A DNA stretch of 64,000 nt from positions 9,730,501-9,794,500 of the forward strand of contig NC_092672.1 of assembly GCF_964355755.1 (NCBI RefSeq). The letters run 5' to 3'. Positions 48,328 through 60,200 of this stretch are shown one piece after another. A program made the position numbers and the translations under genes. The notes beneath the pieces are model-generated. The model was given only the letters and a program-made list of their open reading frames with translations, did not search any database and was not told where the DNA came from. The DNA comes from Antedon mediterranea. Its lineage: Eukaryota > Echinodermata > Crinoidea > Comatulida > Antedonidae. Position 1 is the first letter of the stretch. Each line of letters starts with the position of its first letter.

Positions 48328-48500
48328 TGCACTGATGAAAGGCTATAGTGTTGCCCGAAAGCTCTGCTAATTTTTCTGGCTGTTTTACTTTATCATTTTG
48401 ATTTAGCTTTTCGCTTTCTTTTGTATATCTATTGAGACCCAGCCACTGATACCCACAGCATCGTCATTTTTTCAGTAATTTGCCTTTGGATTTATATTAT
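48328..48500 (+). repeat. Dispersed repeat with hammerhead-like core, copy 2
   Basis: About 90% alike to 45548-45725 and in the same orientation. CTGATGA is at 48332-48338, followed by AAGGC...GCCC-GAAA-GC-TCT-GC-TA. Stem II is altered (GGC/GCC plus extra A residues). A TA-rich tract precedes it and another follows it, the reverse arrangement to copy 1 where only the end is TA-rich. Confidence 0.7.
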
Positions 48501-48683
48501 ATATATTTTGTCATTTAAAAATAAAAAATAAAATATCAGGTCTGATTGGTTCTGGTTATACATTATTTATACTTATTGAACTACATTTCTTCTTTATTAA
48601 ATTTCTTGCATATATTTTCTGATAAATGTATGTGACTCTGATATAGATATTTTTAAAATGAAAAACAAAAACAAACAATACAT

Positions 48684-48958
48684 TTACACCATGGATTTGA
48701 TTTATTAGGTCATACTGATCAACTTAATTTCAGTAGGGAATGTATTTAATGTATTCTTTAAAAATAACAATATTATATTTTGGCCCAAACACATTAAATA
48801 GCATCTAACATGTAAAATGCAACATGCCATTGATTCAGGGAATGGTATGAGTTACTATTATTGTTACATGGATTATGCTGCTTTATTAAGTCATACTCAC
48901 CAATTTATAATTTCAGTAGGAAATGCATTTAAGTATTCTATAAAAATAACAATATTTA
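48684..48958. repeat. Diverged tandem duplication (~180-bp spacing)
   Basis: Block 48684-48777 recurs at 48863-48958. Shared words are ACATGGATT-like starts, TTATTAAGTCATACT, ATTTCAGTAGGAAATG and AAAAATAACAATATT. Copies are clearly diverged. No coding content. Confidence 0.6.
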
Positions 48959-50336
48959 CTAGCTGATCAAGATATATCATATGATTTAGTTAATTTGAAT
49001 ACTATTATTACAATTCTTTGAATTAAATACTATTTTAATATCATATTTCAATCCACTACAAGCCAACTCATTTCTATAGTGAGGTTTTGACTATAAACAT
49101 TTGAATTTAGTATATACAATAAAATTGTTCCATTGTCTCAACAAACAATATAATATATAATATGTAATAATATAAGTACAGTCGATAAAATGATTAAAAC
49201 TACGATATTAAAATCATTATGTTAATTATAGAGAACTTACATAAAACTCAAAATTAAAAAGATATGTTTAAAAACTATTTGACAACTCACATCATATTTA
49301 AACTTTTCCATTAAAATATTCATTAGAATAACATACAATTTAGAATATTCAATGTTATATACATATATAGAAGATATGTTAAATTGTCATTTCTTCATTT
49401 TACCTTAATTATACATGAACATTATACCATGTGTAGCAATCGTTTAACCCAGCATTTTAAGATTGAGTTGTGTCATTAAATATAATAAATCTTTACTAAA
49501 TCTTGTTCAGTGTTGACATTTGAAAACACTGCTGTATGTCATTTTCTGTTCAGTAACTCCAGTCAAAATGAAAAACATAGAGTTCATCAAACTCATTACC
49601 ATACAGCATATTAAAAACATATATTTAATTGTAAAGAAATGACATACTATACAGTCAAACTGTATTTTCAATTTACTTTCAGAGCTCTATCTATAATTTG
49701 GCTCTGATATAGTATGTATATTTGTCTAAATTTATGCCATGATTTTACAGAATCACATCACACATCTTTCCTTTGGGACACGCTTGTTCAATAAAAAGTC
49801 TTGACCTGGTATGGTCATTAGCTTCATTCAGTAGCGACATGTGCCGAGGGCTAGGGATAGCCCCTCTACTCATTCCGATACTTTTAAATGTACATGCCAG
49901 ATGTGTAGAGTTACACTGGACTTCCAGTTTTATTTGAGAAGACTATCACCATTATCATGCAGGAATGCCTTGAATATGTGCCTATTGTTAGGGCTGTGCC
50001 TTTGTCTTAACTGCCTGTGGTCAACTTGGTGAGACTAACAGATATTTAAAATCATACTAGAAAATTTATATAAATATTCTATAATTTGTTTTAGTAATTG
50101 CACTGAAATGTTAGTTTGCAATAACAAGTTTTGACTGTTATTTAGAAATATTCCGAATATTTACAGGAATTCTGTTTTTCAGCTGATAAAATGCTGATTG
50201 AGTGTTTTCAGTGTTTTCCTTAGCCTCAGTGTAACTCTAAAATACATAGTATATGACTCAGCGATCTTTCTCAGATGACTTTCCCAAACAGTGACATACA
50301 GTTATATAGTATGCAGGATAATATGAGTGACAGTGA
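48959..50336. other. Intergenic / 3' flank of the TRIM gene
   Basis: AT-rich, no gene. The right part should be the 3' untranslated region of the minus-strand TRIM gene. A minus-strand AATAAA lies near 49929, about 400 bp after its stop. Confidence 0.4.
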
Positions 50337-52874
50337 CTAGCGATGAACAAGAGGCTCATACTGAAACACACGAATATGATTATAGCCACAGCAGACGTGC
50401 ACTATTTGGCAATCAGGTAGGCAACAAATTAAATGATTAAAGTTACACAGTCGGTCACGGCAGCTGATTTCAATTTCAAACAGTGTTTTTTGGATGCAAG
50501 AGCCCACCCTAATAGCCACAATTTTTTCTCTATCTAAAATAAGGAGATAACCCTCTGGAGACAGACAGATAGCTTCTGGATGTTGTAGTCTACGAACCTC
50601 TGGCCCGTACACATTAATTGTATTATTGTGTATGTGATCAAGCTCTTGTACCCGACCATTGCCTTTATTACAAACGAACAACCTATCATTACCCTGTATA
50701 CATATGGATGTTGGATTAACAAACTGACCCCAATGATTGCCACGTTCTCCTATTGACTTGATTGGCGAAATAATTGTGTTTTTATCTGTGGCATCTGGTG
50801 TTTGGTAAAAGAAAACACAATGTTTTTCTTGGTCAGAAACAGAAACTACAGATCCAGATGGACTCACAGCAAACCCACCAGGGTTAGCTAGTGATTTCAA
50901 AATGAAAGACCTCTGACCCTCTGGAGTTGGTATGTGAAGTTCTGTTTTGGTCTTTTCAGCAGTGTTGTTGCCATTTGTTATAAACAACACAAATAGTTTG
51001 CCTTCTTTGTCAAAAGCAATGAAAGAAGTACCTTCATTTTGGTATGAATTGACAATAGCTGCTTTCTTCTGATTAATGGAAATAATTCTTTTGTTTATTT
51101 GAGTATCTGCAAGGTAGATAACACCATCTTTGTTGGTTGCAACATCAGTTATTTCATCTTCTGTGATGTTATCGGTGTCCCAGGTAATTCTTTTACAAAC
51201 TGAAGTTTTAAATGGTCCGGCTATCCTCATTCCATTGCACGTGATACATACTCCTACCTTACCAAGTTTGTTTGGAAGGAATGTGGCAACTAAATTGTCA
51301 GTGTCAATGAGTTTAAGTGTAAGTTGTATGGAATTACAAACTTCATCTTTACATACCACATCAATATTCTTAATTTCATCAAGCTCCATTTTGTTTCTGA
51401 AAATTGCTCTCAGTTCGAACATTTCATCACAAAAAACAATTTTTTGAAAAACCATATCAAGGCGATGAACAGAAACTTCCAAGTCTGCTGTAGGTGCTTC
51501 GAAACCCTCTATATAAATGTGAAACTTGTATAAGCCTGTGGATTTTGGGGTAAATTTTAAAGCATATTTTCCATTCTTGTTATCATCAAGATTGAACACA
51601 TGGGCTTCTTTATGATCATCACAGCAAGGAAAATCAACTCTTGCCCTTACTTGAAGACCACCGATTAGACAAACATTGCTGTTAGAAATTGACTGTATAT
51701 GAACTTCAAACTGATGATCCTTAAAGGCTACTGTTGGGTGAGAGATCTGAAATCGAGATGGACTGGTTCTGATTTCATTAGCTGTTTTTAGCAAAGTCTG
51801 GAAGTTGTTATCAAAATCAGCATTGTCGACTTCCATAAAGACATTTACTGTTGCTTTTTCATTTTCAAAAGCAAGGTACTCTTTTAAATCACTTATTATC
51901 TTCCTAGATTCTTCAATCATGGAAACTGGTGATGCAAGATGGAATTGTTCAATTGCCGTTTGGATATTCTCAAAGGTTTTACATAGCTGCTCAGTTACTT
52001 CTACATCTTTTCTTAATTTAGAGGTTTTCTCTTCCTCCATGGTATGAAACTCACATTCCTTGTGCTTTCCATATTCTTGCAGCAATCTCATGGATGTTTC
52101 TTGACATTTAGAAATCTGTGATTTCACAACTTCCAAATTCTCGTTCAAAGTAACTTCAGCTTTTTTCAATTGACCCTTTCGATTAGAATCTTGCTTGTAC
52201 TTCTTTAAAGCCTGGTTACATAACTCATCGACTTCTTGTTTTGTCTTTTCCATTTCTGTTATCAGATCAGTAAGATTATGGCCAGTGTGTCGGTCATCTT
52301 CGGCACACATGTCGCAAAGGTATTCTACCTGTTCATGATCATAGCACACCAAGGCAATGGAATGGCGTTTGTGCTTTGTGCAGCTTCTTTTTCTTCTAAC
52401 CTCTTTCAGATCAATATATTGGATAGATGTAGATTGAGGATGGCCTTCAATTTCAAAACTGTCATGCATATGACAACATTCTTTACATAAAACTTTACTA
52501 CACTCTTCACACCAGCCATATCCAATATTCTTTAAGCAACAATTGTCACAAGTAGGACTGTCCAATCTGCTCCGATTTGGTTTAAGTTGATCTTGAAGTA
52601 AATCTTTTAAATAAAGCGCTTCTATGTTAGTTGAACAGTATTCATTAAGTTCTGTATCGTTTGGAGGTAGCACATGCTTGTGGTTGCAGAAGGGGCATTT
52701 GACCGTCTTGTCATCAGGACTATGTTGAATCAATTTTTTAAGACACACAATGCACACGGTATGTTGTCTACATGGAAGATATTTTGGCAGGTGAATATGT
52801 CTATCATAGTCCTCATCACAGATGGGGCAAGAAACAAGTTGTTTTATTTTCTCCTTTTCAAAAGTTAATGCCAT
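50337..52874 (-). CDS. TRIM-NHL E3 ubiquitin ligase, intronless coding region
   Basis: 845 codons from MALTFEKEK. A minus-strand acceptor (tgttttttag) ends at 52900, so the 14 codons upstream of this ATG in the open frame begin before the exon and were excluded. RING finger C3HC4: C16, C19, C35, H38, C41, C44, C60, C63. A first B-box-like Cys cluster lies at 109-145 and B-box 2 at 165-199 (C165, H168, C177, C187, C190, H196, H199). A coiled coil runs from about 205 to 340. One or two filamin/Ig-like domains follow at about 385-570. The C-terminal region at about 575-845 has NHL/beta-propeller-like repeats. This is the TRIM2/3/32/56/71 architecture, in which the RING transfers ubiquitin and the propeller binds RNA or protein targets. 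The subfamily cannot be settled by eye. Intronless TRIM copies are common in expanded invertebrate TRIM sets. Confidence 0.9.
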   Translation of the reverse strand: MALTFEKEKIKQLVSCPICDEDYDRHIHLPKYLPCRQHTVCIVCLKKLIQHSPDDKTVKCPFCNHKHVLPPNDTELNEYCSTNIEALYLKDLLQDQLKPNRSRLDSPTCDNCCLKNIGYGWCEECSKVLCKECCHMHDSFEIEGHPQSTSIQYIDLKEVRRKRSCTKHKRHSIALVCYDHEQVEYLCDMCAEDDRHTGHNLTDLITEMEKTKQEVDELCNQALKKYKQDSNRKGQLKKAEVTLNENLEVVKSQISKCQETSMRLLQEYGKHKECEFHTMEEEKTSKLRKDVEVTEQLCKTFENIQTAIEQFHLASPVSMIEESRKIISDLKEYLAFENEKATVNVFMEVDNADFDNNFQTLLKTANEIRTSPSRFQISHPTVAFKDHQFEVHIQSISNSNVCLIGGLQVRARVDFPCCDDHKEAHVFNLDDNKNGKYALKFTPKSTGLYKFHIYIEGFEAPTADLEVSVHRLDMVFQKIVFCDEMFELRAIFRNKMELDEIKNIDVVCKDEVCNSIQLTLKLIDTDNLVATFLPNKLGKVGVCITCNGMRIAGPFKTSVCKRITWDTDNITEDEITDVATNKDGVIYLADTQINKRIISINQKKAAIVNSYQNEGTSFIAFDKEGKLFVLFITNGNNTAEKTKTELHIPTPEGQRSFILKSLANPGGFAVSPSGSVVSVSDQEKHCVFFYQTPDATDKNTIISPIKSIGERGNHWGQFVNPTSICIQGNDRLFVCNKGNGRVQELDHIHNNTINVYGPEVRRLQHPEAICLSPEGYLLILDREKIVAIRVGSCIQKTLFEIEISCRDRLCNFNHLICCLPDCQIVHVCCGYNHIRVFQYEPLVHR

Positions 52875-54228
52875 GTTTCCAATACTTTCTCTAAATGATC
52901 TAAAAAACAACAACAAAAGATATCATTAATTTTGTCGATGGACTCAAAACAAGTCTGTCACTGTCTCGTCCTCATAAAATTATTTGTTCAGTTTTAAATA
53001 AACATAAAGAAACCTTGTTAGTCTTTCACAGAAAACCATAACTAAAATCTTTAATAATTGAGTCTTCTAGAATAAAATTGATAAACCAATTAATACAAAT
53101 ATGTTATTTTAGGGAGTGTTGGTTAGGCCTACTGAATATAGCGATGATGAATTTGAACTAATAATATCATTATAAGATTAATCTCATACTTTTTTCCAGG
53201 CCCTTTTAGACCTCTTAGTAAGCCGACGGTAATACAAAATGGGGTCATGGTCATGGTCTCTTCCCCCTGCTCTACAAATGATTTTCGCTGGTCTGCCTGG
53301 TCTAGGCTATAGCAGAGAGAGTGTAAGATATAGTAGCTATATACTGCTGGTCCCCTATTCTGTTTATAATAAAATAGAAAAACAAACTTAATTTATCAAA
53401 CAATATTATTATTCGTTACCTGTACAGTAAGTTTATCGATCTTGCTTTAAGCTTTCATGAAAACATGAATATAATGACGGAAAATGTTCTTCTTATGGGA
53501 ACTGGGCGTGGTGTAAGATTTTCGGCAGATGTGGGGTTTTTCCAATAATCATTTTGGAATTCCCCATTGTAAATAACGCCACCAACGTGCACGAGAAGAA
53601 CTTACGTACTTTATTTTTAAAATACCCGCTTTATTTTAAAAAACGTCATAAAAAGGAGCCACGTTTATTATTTCTAAATCCTTGATATGACTTTCAAAGT
53701 GGCTTTTAAAACTTTGTGTCATGTCTGTCTGACAAAGAACTTGCATCGAGCAGCTCCTTATTTATTATTTATAGGGCATACCCATAGGATAGGCCTACTA
53801 TGAGAGAGGATTCCATTCACGGCCTGATTTTTTTTCCTAATAATTTATTTCTAATAATTTCTTTCTGCTTTATTCCACTATTTCAGGCCCACGATATTAT
53901 ATTATACAATGGCACTAAAAAGTAGTAGGCCCACGTCTTAACGTTAGTAATTATGTTATTTCATCAATTAGGCCTAATTGTCATTGGTGTTGATAATGAA
54001 TACAAAGTAAGTAGGCCTACTATATCCATGACTTAAGTGAATCGTGCTTTCAAAATGTTAGTATTTCTTATTTACATTAAATATCAGACGGTTGTGGTTT
54101 TGTATCAACTCTTGATTCTTTACCGAAAAATGTAAGGCGCGAATTAATTTTTTTACTAGTTCAATCACCCCGGGAAAATTCTTACAAAGTATATAGCGCC
54201 CTCTCTGTTAACTAATTCTAAATGAGAC
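52875..54228. other. Divergent intergenic region between the TRIM gene and the plus-strand gene at 54229
   Basis: The TRIM exon begins at 52899. A minus-strand donor-like site (CTGTACAG/gtaacg) at about 53421 suggests an upstream non-coding exon and a promoter near 53450-53550. The plus-strand gene starts at 54229, so this region may hold two divergent promoters about 0.7 kb apart. No TATA box stands out. Scattered TAGGCCTA words. Confidence 0.4.
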
Positions 54229-57200
54229 ATGGCTGGATTTGCAACCGTAAAGATGACCACGGACATGATAAATAAAGATTCTCTTTCAACTGGTAAGTAA
54301 AATCATTTAATTGCTACTACATTTTATAAAATGATACAATATCTTCCTGCATGTTGAATTGCAATTTTATGTCCGTTAGCCGTTTGGAATTTACCGGCGA
54401 TTTTCTTCCACTGAAATCTAGGCCTCGGCTGCTAAGCACGTCGCGATGGCCTACTCAGCACTTGTTCAAGAAGTGGTTGGTGTCAATTCGCCTGGGAATA
54501 AATTCGCATTTTCCAAACAACGTCGATATTATTGAAATTGCCAATGAGCAGTTGTTAGAAACGTTTAGAAAATCTAAACTACTACCGTACTCAATTAGAT
54601 TTTTTGATAACTCATCACACCTACCACTAGCTAGTATAACTTAAGAAATGGTTTTTATTTATACGATTGTTTGCAAAGGGCATTCACCCAACAAGATGAT
54701 CCGAATATCCCCCTTATTCAAAATATAAAGCCCTGTTTCCATAATGGTCAATGAATGTACTCAGCAGAACTGATGCTTTTCAGACTATTATTCTCCCTTG
54801 AGGCCTATTTCATTCTAAATTGTGTGGTTGTAATTTACAACTCCTAATGGGTTTACTGAATGTATAGATTATTAATGGATCATATCTCTCTGGATGTTTT
54901 GCTATCAGATATAGTTATAATTATGCTAAATTTGGTATTTCTGTCTCAAATATCATAATTTGCATTTTCTGGTTCCATTGAATTGATGAAATAATAAATT
55001 AACATACTAATAAAATAAATTTAGTTTAGTTAATATTTTCTAGTAGTATAGTTTCTTTGGCAGAAATTAAAAAATATAATAAAAATTCCTCTGGACATAA
55101 TTCCTTATTGCTCACCTATACACGGCGGAACATCCAGCATGAATCCTGCTAGTAACAGAGAACTGGAACTGGAACAACTTTGAATCTAGTCAGCCCTTCA
55201 TGAAGAATAAACGCTACAGGAAAGCAATTTTAATTTTTGAATGAAATTACAATTTAATAGCATGATTTTCATAGGATTAGAATTTTCACAAATTCCTCTG
55301 TTGGCCTACAGCTATATATCTGAAATGTTATTTCATTCAGAGTCCCATAAAGAATGGGCCTGGTGTGTACCTTTAAAGCTAAATTTATAAATATTGTTTT
55401 AGATAATGATGTGATAATATGCACTATTTATCAAATGTAATAATTTAATGTGATTTAATGTGATTTAAGAATTTGGTATAAAACCATATTTAATTCTGAA
55501 TAATTTCAACTTGATTAGATCGCTTAAGAAATTAGCCCTCGGGGGAATTTGTATGATCTTGGAGGCATCAACTGGGTTGCACTACAGGATAGAGTGACTC
55601 AGTCTTATATGTTTAAGCCAGAGTAGCTTTGACAGCTAAATGTAGCAAAGAAATTGGCATTTAAATATAGTTTCTTACAAATTACTGAGGCGCTGCTTTT
55701 GCAGATTGAACATGTCCTGACGTTTAAGTAGCAAGTAGGCTTGGCTAGGCATTTAATGGGATTTGAATAAATCTCCAATTTCCATAGTGTACTGCTATAA
55801 GCTAACGATCATTGCTAATTTTCTATAAAGATATATTATTAGATAAAAATGCAATATATCTCGCAGGCCCTTGGCAGAACAGAAGGAGGTCAGGGTTGAA
55901 AAACTTTCCACGACCTGTTTCTGTTAAGCGAGAGAATATGGTTTTAAAAATGTTTTAGTATTTTTACAGCCAATAGCATAACTACCATCCCAGAGATAAA
56001 TGCTCCTTTAGTACCCCTCTACAGAAATGAAATAATCCATCAACCATGCCATTTTTTAGGCATCATCATGTCCCAACGTACCACCGATTTCATAACTGCC
56101 TTTAAAATCCTTTTTCCAATGTTTTTTGTATCGAAGGCAGATCCAGGAATTTTATAATGGGGAGTGCTAATATTCACAAGTGCTAACCTTACCCTGGATC
56201 TGCCCCTGTGTATTTACTTACATTAATTTAGTGTGGTAATTGAACAAACCATGAGTTTCAACAGATATTGTTGTCAGTAAAATATCTAATTAAATAATTT
56301 CTCCGTCTAAATTTTGGAGACTAACGTTGACACGGCAAATTTGAAGGGTACACACCTGTAAAGGAGAATCCTATGCAAATTGTACTATGTGAACATAGTA
56401 CAAATTTAAGTTGTGCAAAGATTTAAATTGTTATTTGGTGCCTTTCAGTTTTAGTTCTAGATTGAGGAATTTCTAGTTTTCTGGCGCCAGCAGCATGTTC
56501 CGGGTGCATAACGTTACAGGGACGGCCCTATTTATATAAAAACTCATGTGACACCCATGTTGTATTAGTAGATAGATAGATAGATAGATACAATTTTATT
56601 CGTCATAAAATAAGTAAAATTACATTATGAAAATTGTCTTCCTTGGCAAGAATATAAAATTTAAAAAGACCATATTTAAAATATTACTAGTGTTAAAAAT
56701 GCAACTGCATACTTTTCAATATTTGGAATACTGTTGTGAGATACTGTAAGCATTTAAAATGCTATTTACAGTAGTATTACACATCATGCTACACCCCATA
56801 CTGCTTCATTCCACAAAAACATGATGGTCTAAACTGAATTAAATGGCAAGAATGTTTATGTAGCAAGTATTGGGTGGTAACCCTGTAACTATTTTCATCC
56901 CTCAGGTAGACCAAAACATTAGCTTAGGTTTCAATGCAATGTCTACCAATTGAACTTTGTACTTGCTGTTCTGCACTAAGTTTACCATGATTGGTATCAG
57001 ATCCCTGAGATATTTGTGAAACATGTTTACATTGAATGTGAACATGAATTGAGAGTTTTATAGGTACTGAGATCTAAACTTTGTATAAAATTTGTTTTTG
57101 TGTAATATGTTGATAATTAATATGGGTATAGTACAGCACATCCACTTAATGTGTCACAACCTAGTATGTTATATTACATACAGTACATTACTGTATACAG

Positions 57201-60200
57201 ATAAAGGTGACATGATGAATATGTAATGAAGGTCAAAGTACAGATCTTTATTCAAATTTTGAATTTTGAACTACTGTACTACCTAACAATCTAGGCTCGC
57301 GCTAACCGCTCGCCAATTCGCCAATGGCGACTGGAGTCTCCATTTGGCGAAAATAATTATTGCCTCGTTCGCCAAATTGGCGAAAATACATTTCCAAGCC
57401 TAGGCCTAGCCTGGTCGGCGTGACTTCTTATGGGAGCGAGAATTCGCCACACTTCGGTACTTTCTGACTCGGGTACACTTTTTACCACAACAGCATTTTA
57501 TGTGACGACGTCACGATCGCCGTGTTCATTTTTTTAGTTCTGTTTAAACATGCGCAGAGCGTGCCTCGATGACGTTTTAATGACACACAGTTAATGTGAT
57601 TGGTTCGTGGCCGGTCGTCGTCGACGTGATGATGAGCGAATAAAAGGGGAAGTCCCTATTTTTCGACGTAGAAAATGAACTTCGAGAAGAAAATGTAAAC
57701 AGAAACATGTGGACGAATACTTCCGTAAACGAGGCTGTTCTGTTATTTAAAAAGGGGAATTTTAAATTTAACAAAGTAATTACCTCAATAGTATAATGTT
57801 AACATGTTTAATTTTATTTCCCTTTCGATTATTCTAACCGAAAGTTGCGCTTTAAATTGAATAGCTAAGAAACAACGTATACTACAACGGCAACCCTGGC
57901 CAAAGCGCGTTTCTGCCGCCTACATAGAATGGGTTACGGCCGCTGCATAGCAAATTCAAAGCTTCTTAAATTTCTGTGGTACATTTCTTCCTAACGTACT
58001 TGTTTTATATAATAGATTGATAAATATTCCACTTATTAAATAATTTAATAAATCGGTAAAATTGACGTTTCGAAGCAAGTATTCCATGATGAGAGGCGAC
58101 ATTTTTCGACATGCCTCGTGTGCGGCGAATACTAGTTCAGAAAATGGAACAGTCCACTGTGCGGGGGTTATCCAATCATTAATTAACGCGCTAATACCTA
58201 GGCGACGGTAATTTAGTAATAAGCGGAGAACTGAATCCCCCGTAAGGAAAATGGTAAACACTGATATTTATGGTAGGGATTATTTTTTTCAGTGGTTGGT
58301 CTTGTTGGCTTCTTCGCACCAGGTCCACGCAAAGTCAAATAAAACGATGTGGTTTATCAAACAGAAATATAAATTAGCTTTAATTCATTACTAAATTAGC
58401 CAGATTTTGATAATGAGAAAGGCTAAAAAATTGTTATCGTTAAAATTGACATATGAGGCGGATGTACATAATAATAATAACCGATTTACATATCAAAATA
58501 AAGAGTATTTAAAGCCTGATAACATGCAACAAAAATTACTCCACCACCTATTATGGACCTCGTGCGATCGGGTGCGAAAATGGGTAGGTGTTTTCCAAAG
58601 TTATTTTTAGCGCGCAGATTTCGGCTCGCCGGCTTTTGTACCTCATTTTTAACTCGTGTTTTCTATTAAAATATTTAATAAACATAGATTAAAAATATAT
58701 AAAAATAATCCCTTAAACAAGATCTTTCCAGGCATATAATTTTTATTCTCATGGGTACATAAGAAATAGTATATTTTTAACTTCAAAGACACGTCACTTT
58801 TTGAAATTTCACGAACGTGTTAAAATCGCGGTAACGAAAATCAGCTTCATTGGGATAAATAATAATAATATAAATGTAAAAGAAGTAAAATAACAAACAA
58901 ATACATGCATTATTTATTTAATAAACATTTTTGCGAATTTTTATGGTTTTTTAAATTTGGCTAAAGGATTTTCAATTTGGCTAATGTTTTTCAAAACCTT
59001 TCGCCATTTTGGCGAACGAAAATTTGACCTTAGCGCGAGCGTAGACAATGTAAGAGCAGGGAGTTGTAAAATATTTTACAACTCCCTGGTAAGAGCCAGT
59101 ATGTTATATCCATCCTATATTAAAATCTATTTCTTGCCTTACTAATACCTGGATAAACTGACAATTAGTCTCTATCTCCAAAGAGAGGAATACATTTATG
59201 GAAATAATATAATTGTAATGTAATTGTTGAATGTCATTTTGCATCTATATTTAATTTTTATCAAGTTTGTGTGGTCCAAATGTTTCGTATTGTGATGGAA
59301 AATGCATTAACCATATTGGTTGGTGTAAAGATATTGAGAAATAATTTGTAAAAATCTTCTGTATGTATTCAAATTCAACTATAAAAGTGGAGTTTAAAAT
59401 GTTTATATTTTCAATAGGCTTATCAGTGCAGTAATAAAGCACTTAAGTATGTACTTTGTAGTTTTAATCTACTTGGTTATTTATTGCCTCATTAATCTTG
59501 GCCTACTATATGGTCTTCGTTAATTAATAGCTTAATAAACTATTCAATCTAGCATGTGAAAATACAACCATGGTTTTTCTACCATAAATACAATATTTTC
59601 AATAGTTTGCTTATTTTAATCTAGTGTAGGCCTACTTTTTTCTCTCATCTAATTGTTCTTACATTATTTTACATCTATTTTACACAGTAACTTTGTCATT
59701 AGAAAATATTGTATATTCCAGCCTCATTGTTTCAAAACTTCAGCCTTATGCAGTCAACATAAATATCTATAGTACCATCTTGATACTGTATGTACATGTA
59801 TCTATGTAGTAGGCTTACTGATGAAGTCTTGTCTTTGAAGTTATTTGAAATATGTAGTAACTGTTACATTTGACTGTAGTGTTCATGCAGAGATGATTGA
59901 AAATGTATGTATAATTATTCAATAAAAAAAAATCATTGAATGCCTATAGTTTTTTCACATGACCCTAAATCATCACATTATTTTGTCTATTTTGTGTATT
60001 TTTGCATTTAACACATTTATGTTGGCCTAATATTCTCCGAAAAATTGAAATATACCTAGGTTTCCATACAATTGCTACACAGCACAGTACAGTGTCAGTA
60101 TACATACTGATGCAACAGAAATTTCAACAATTTTGTGACATAAGCATCTTAGTGCCACTGACCCAAATATAATATGATCCAATAATTTGTGGATGCTACA

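Noticed and set aside
56394-56417. Palindrome TTGTACTATGT GA ACATAGTACAA as a fifth micro-palindromic insertion
   Set aside because: Its termini are not CA...TG with GAG, and the flanks (ATGCAAA and ATTTAAG) are not direct repeats.
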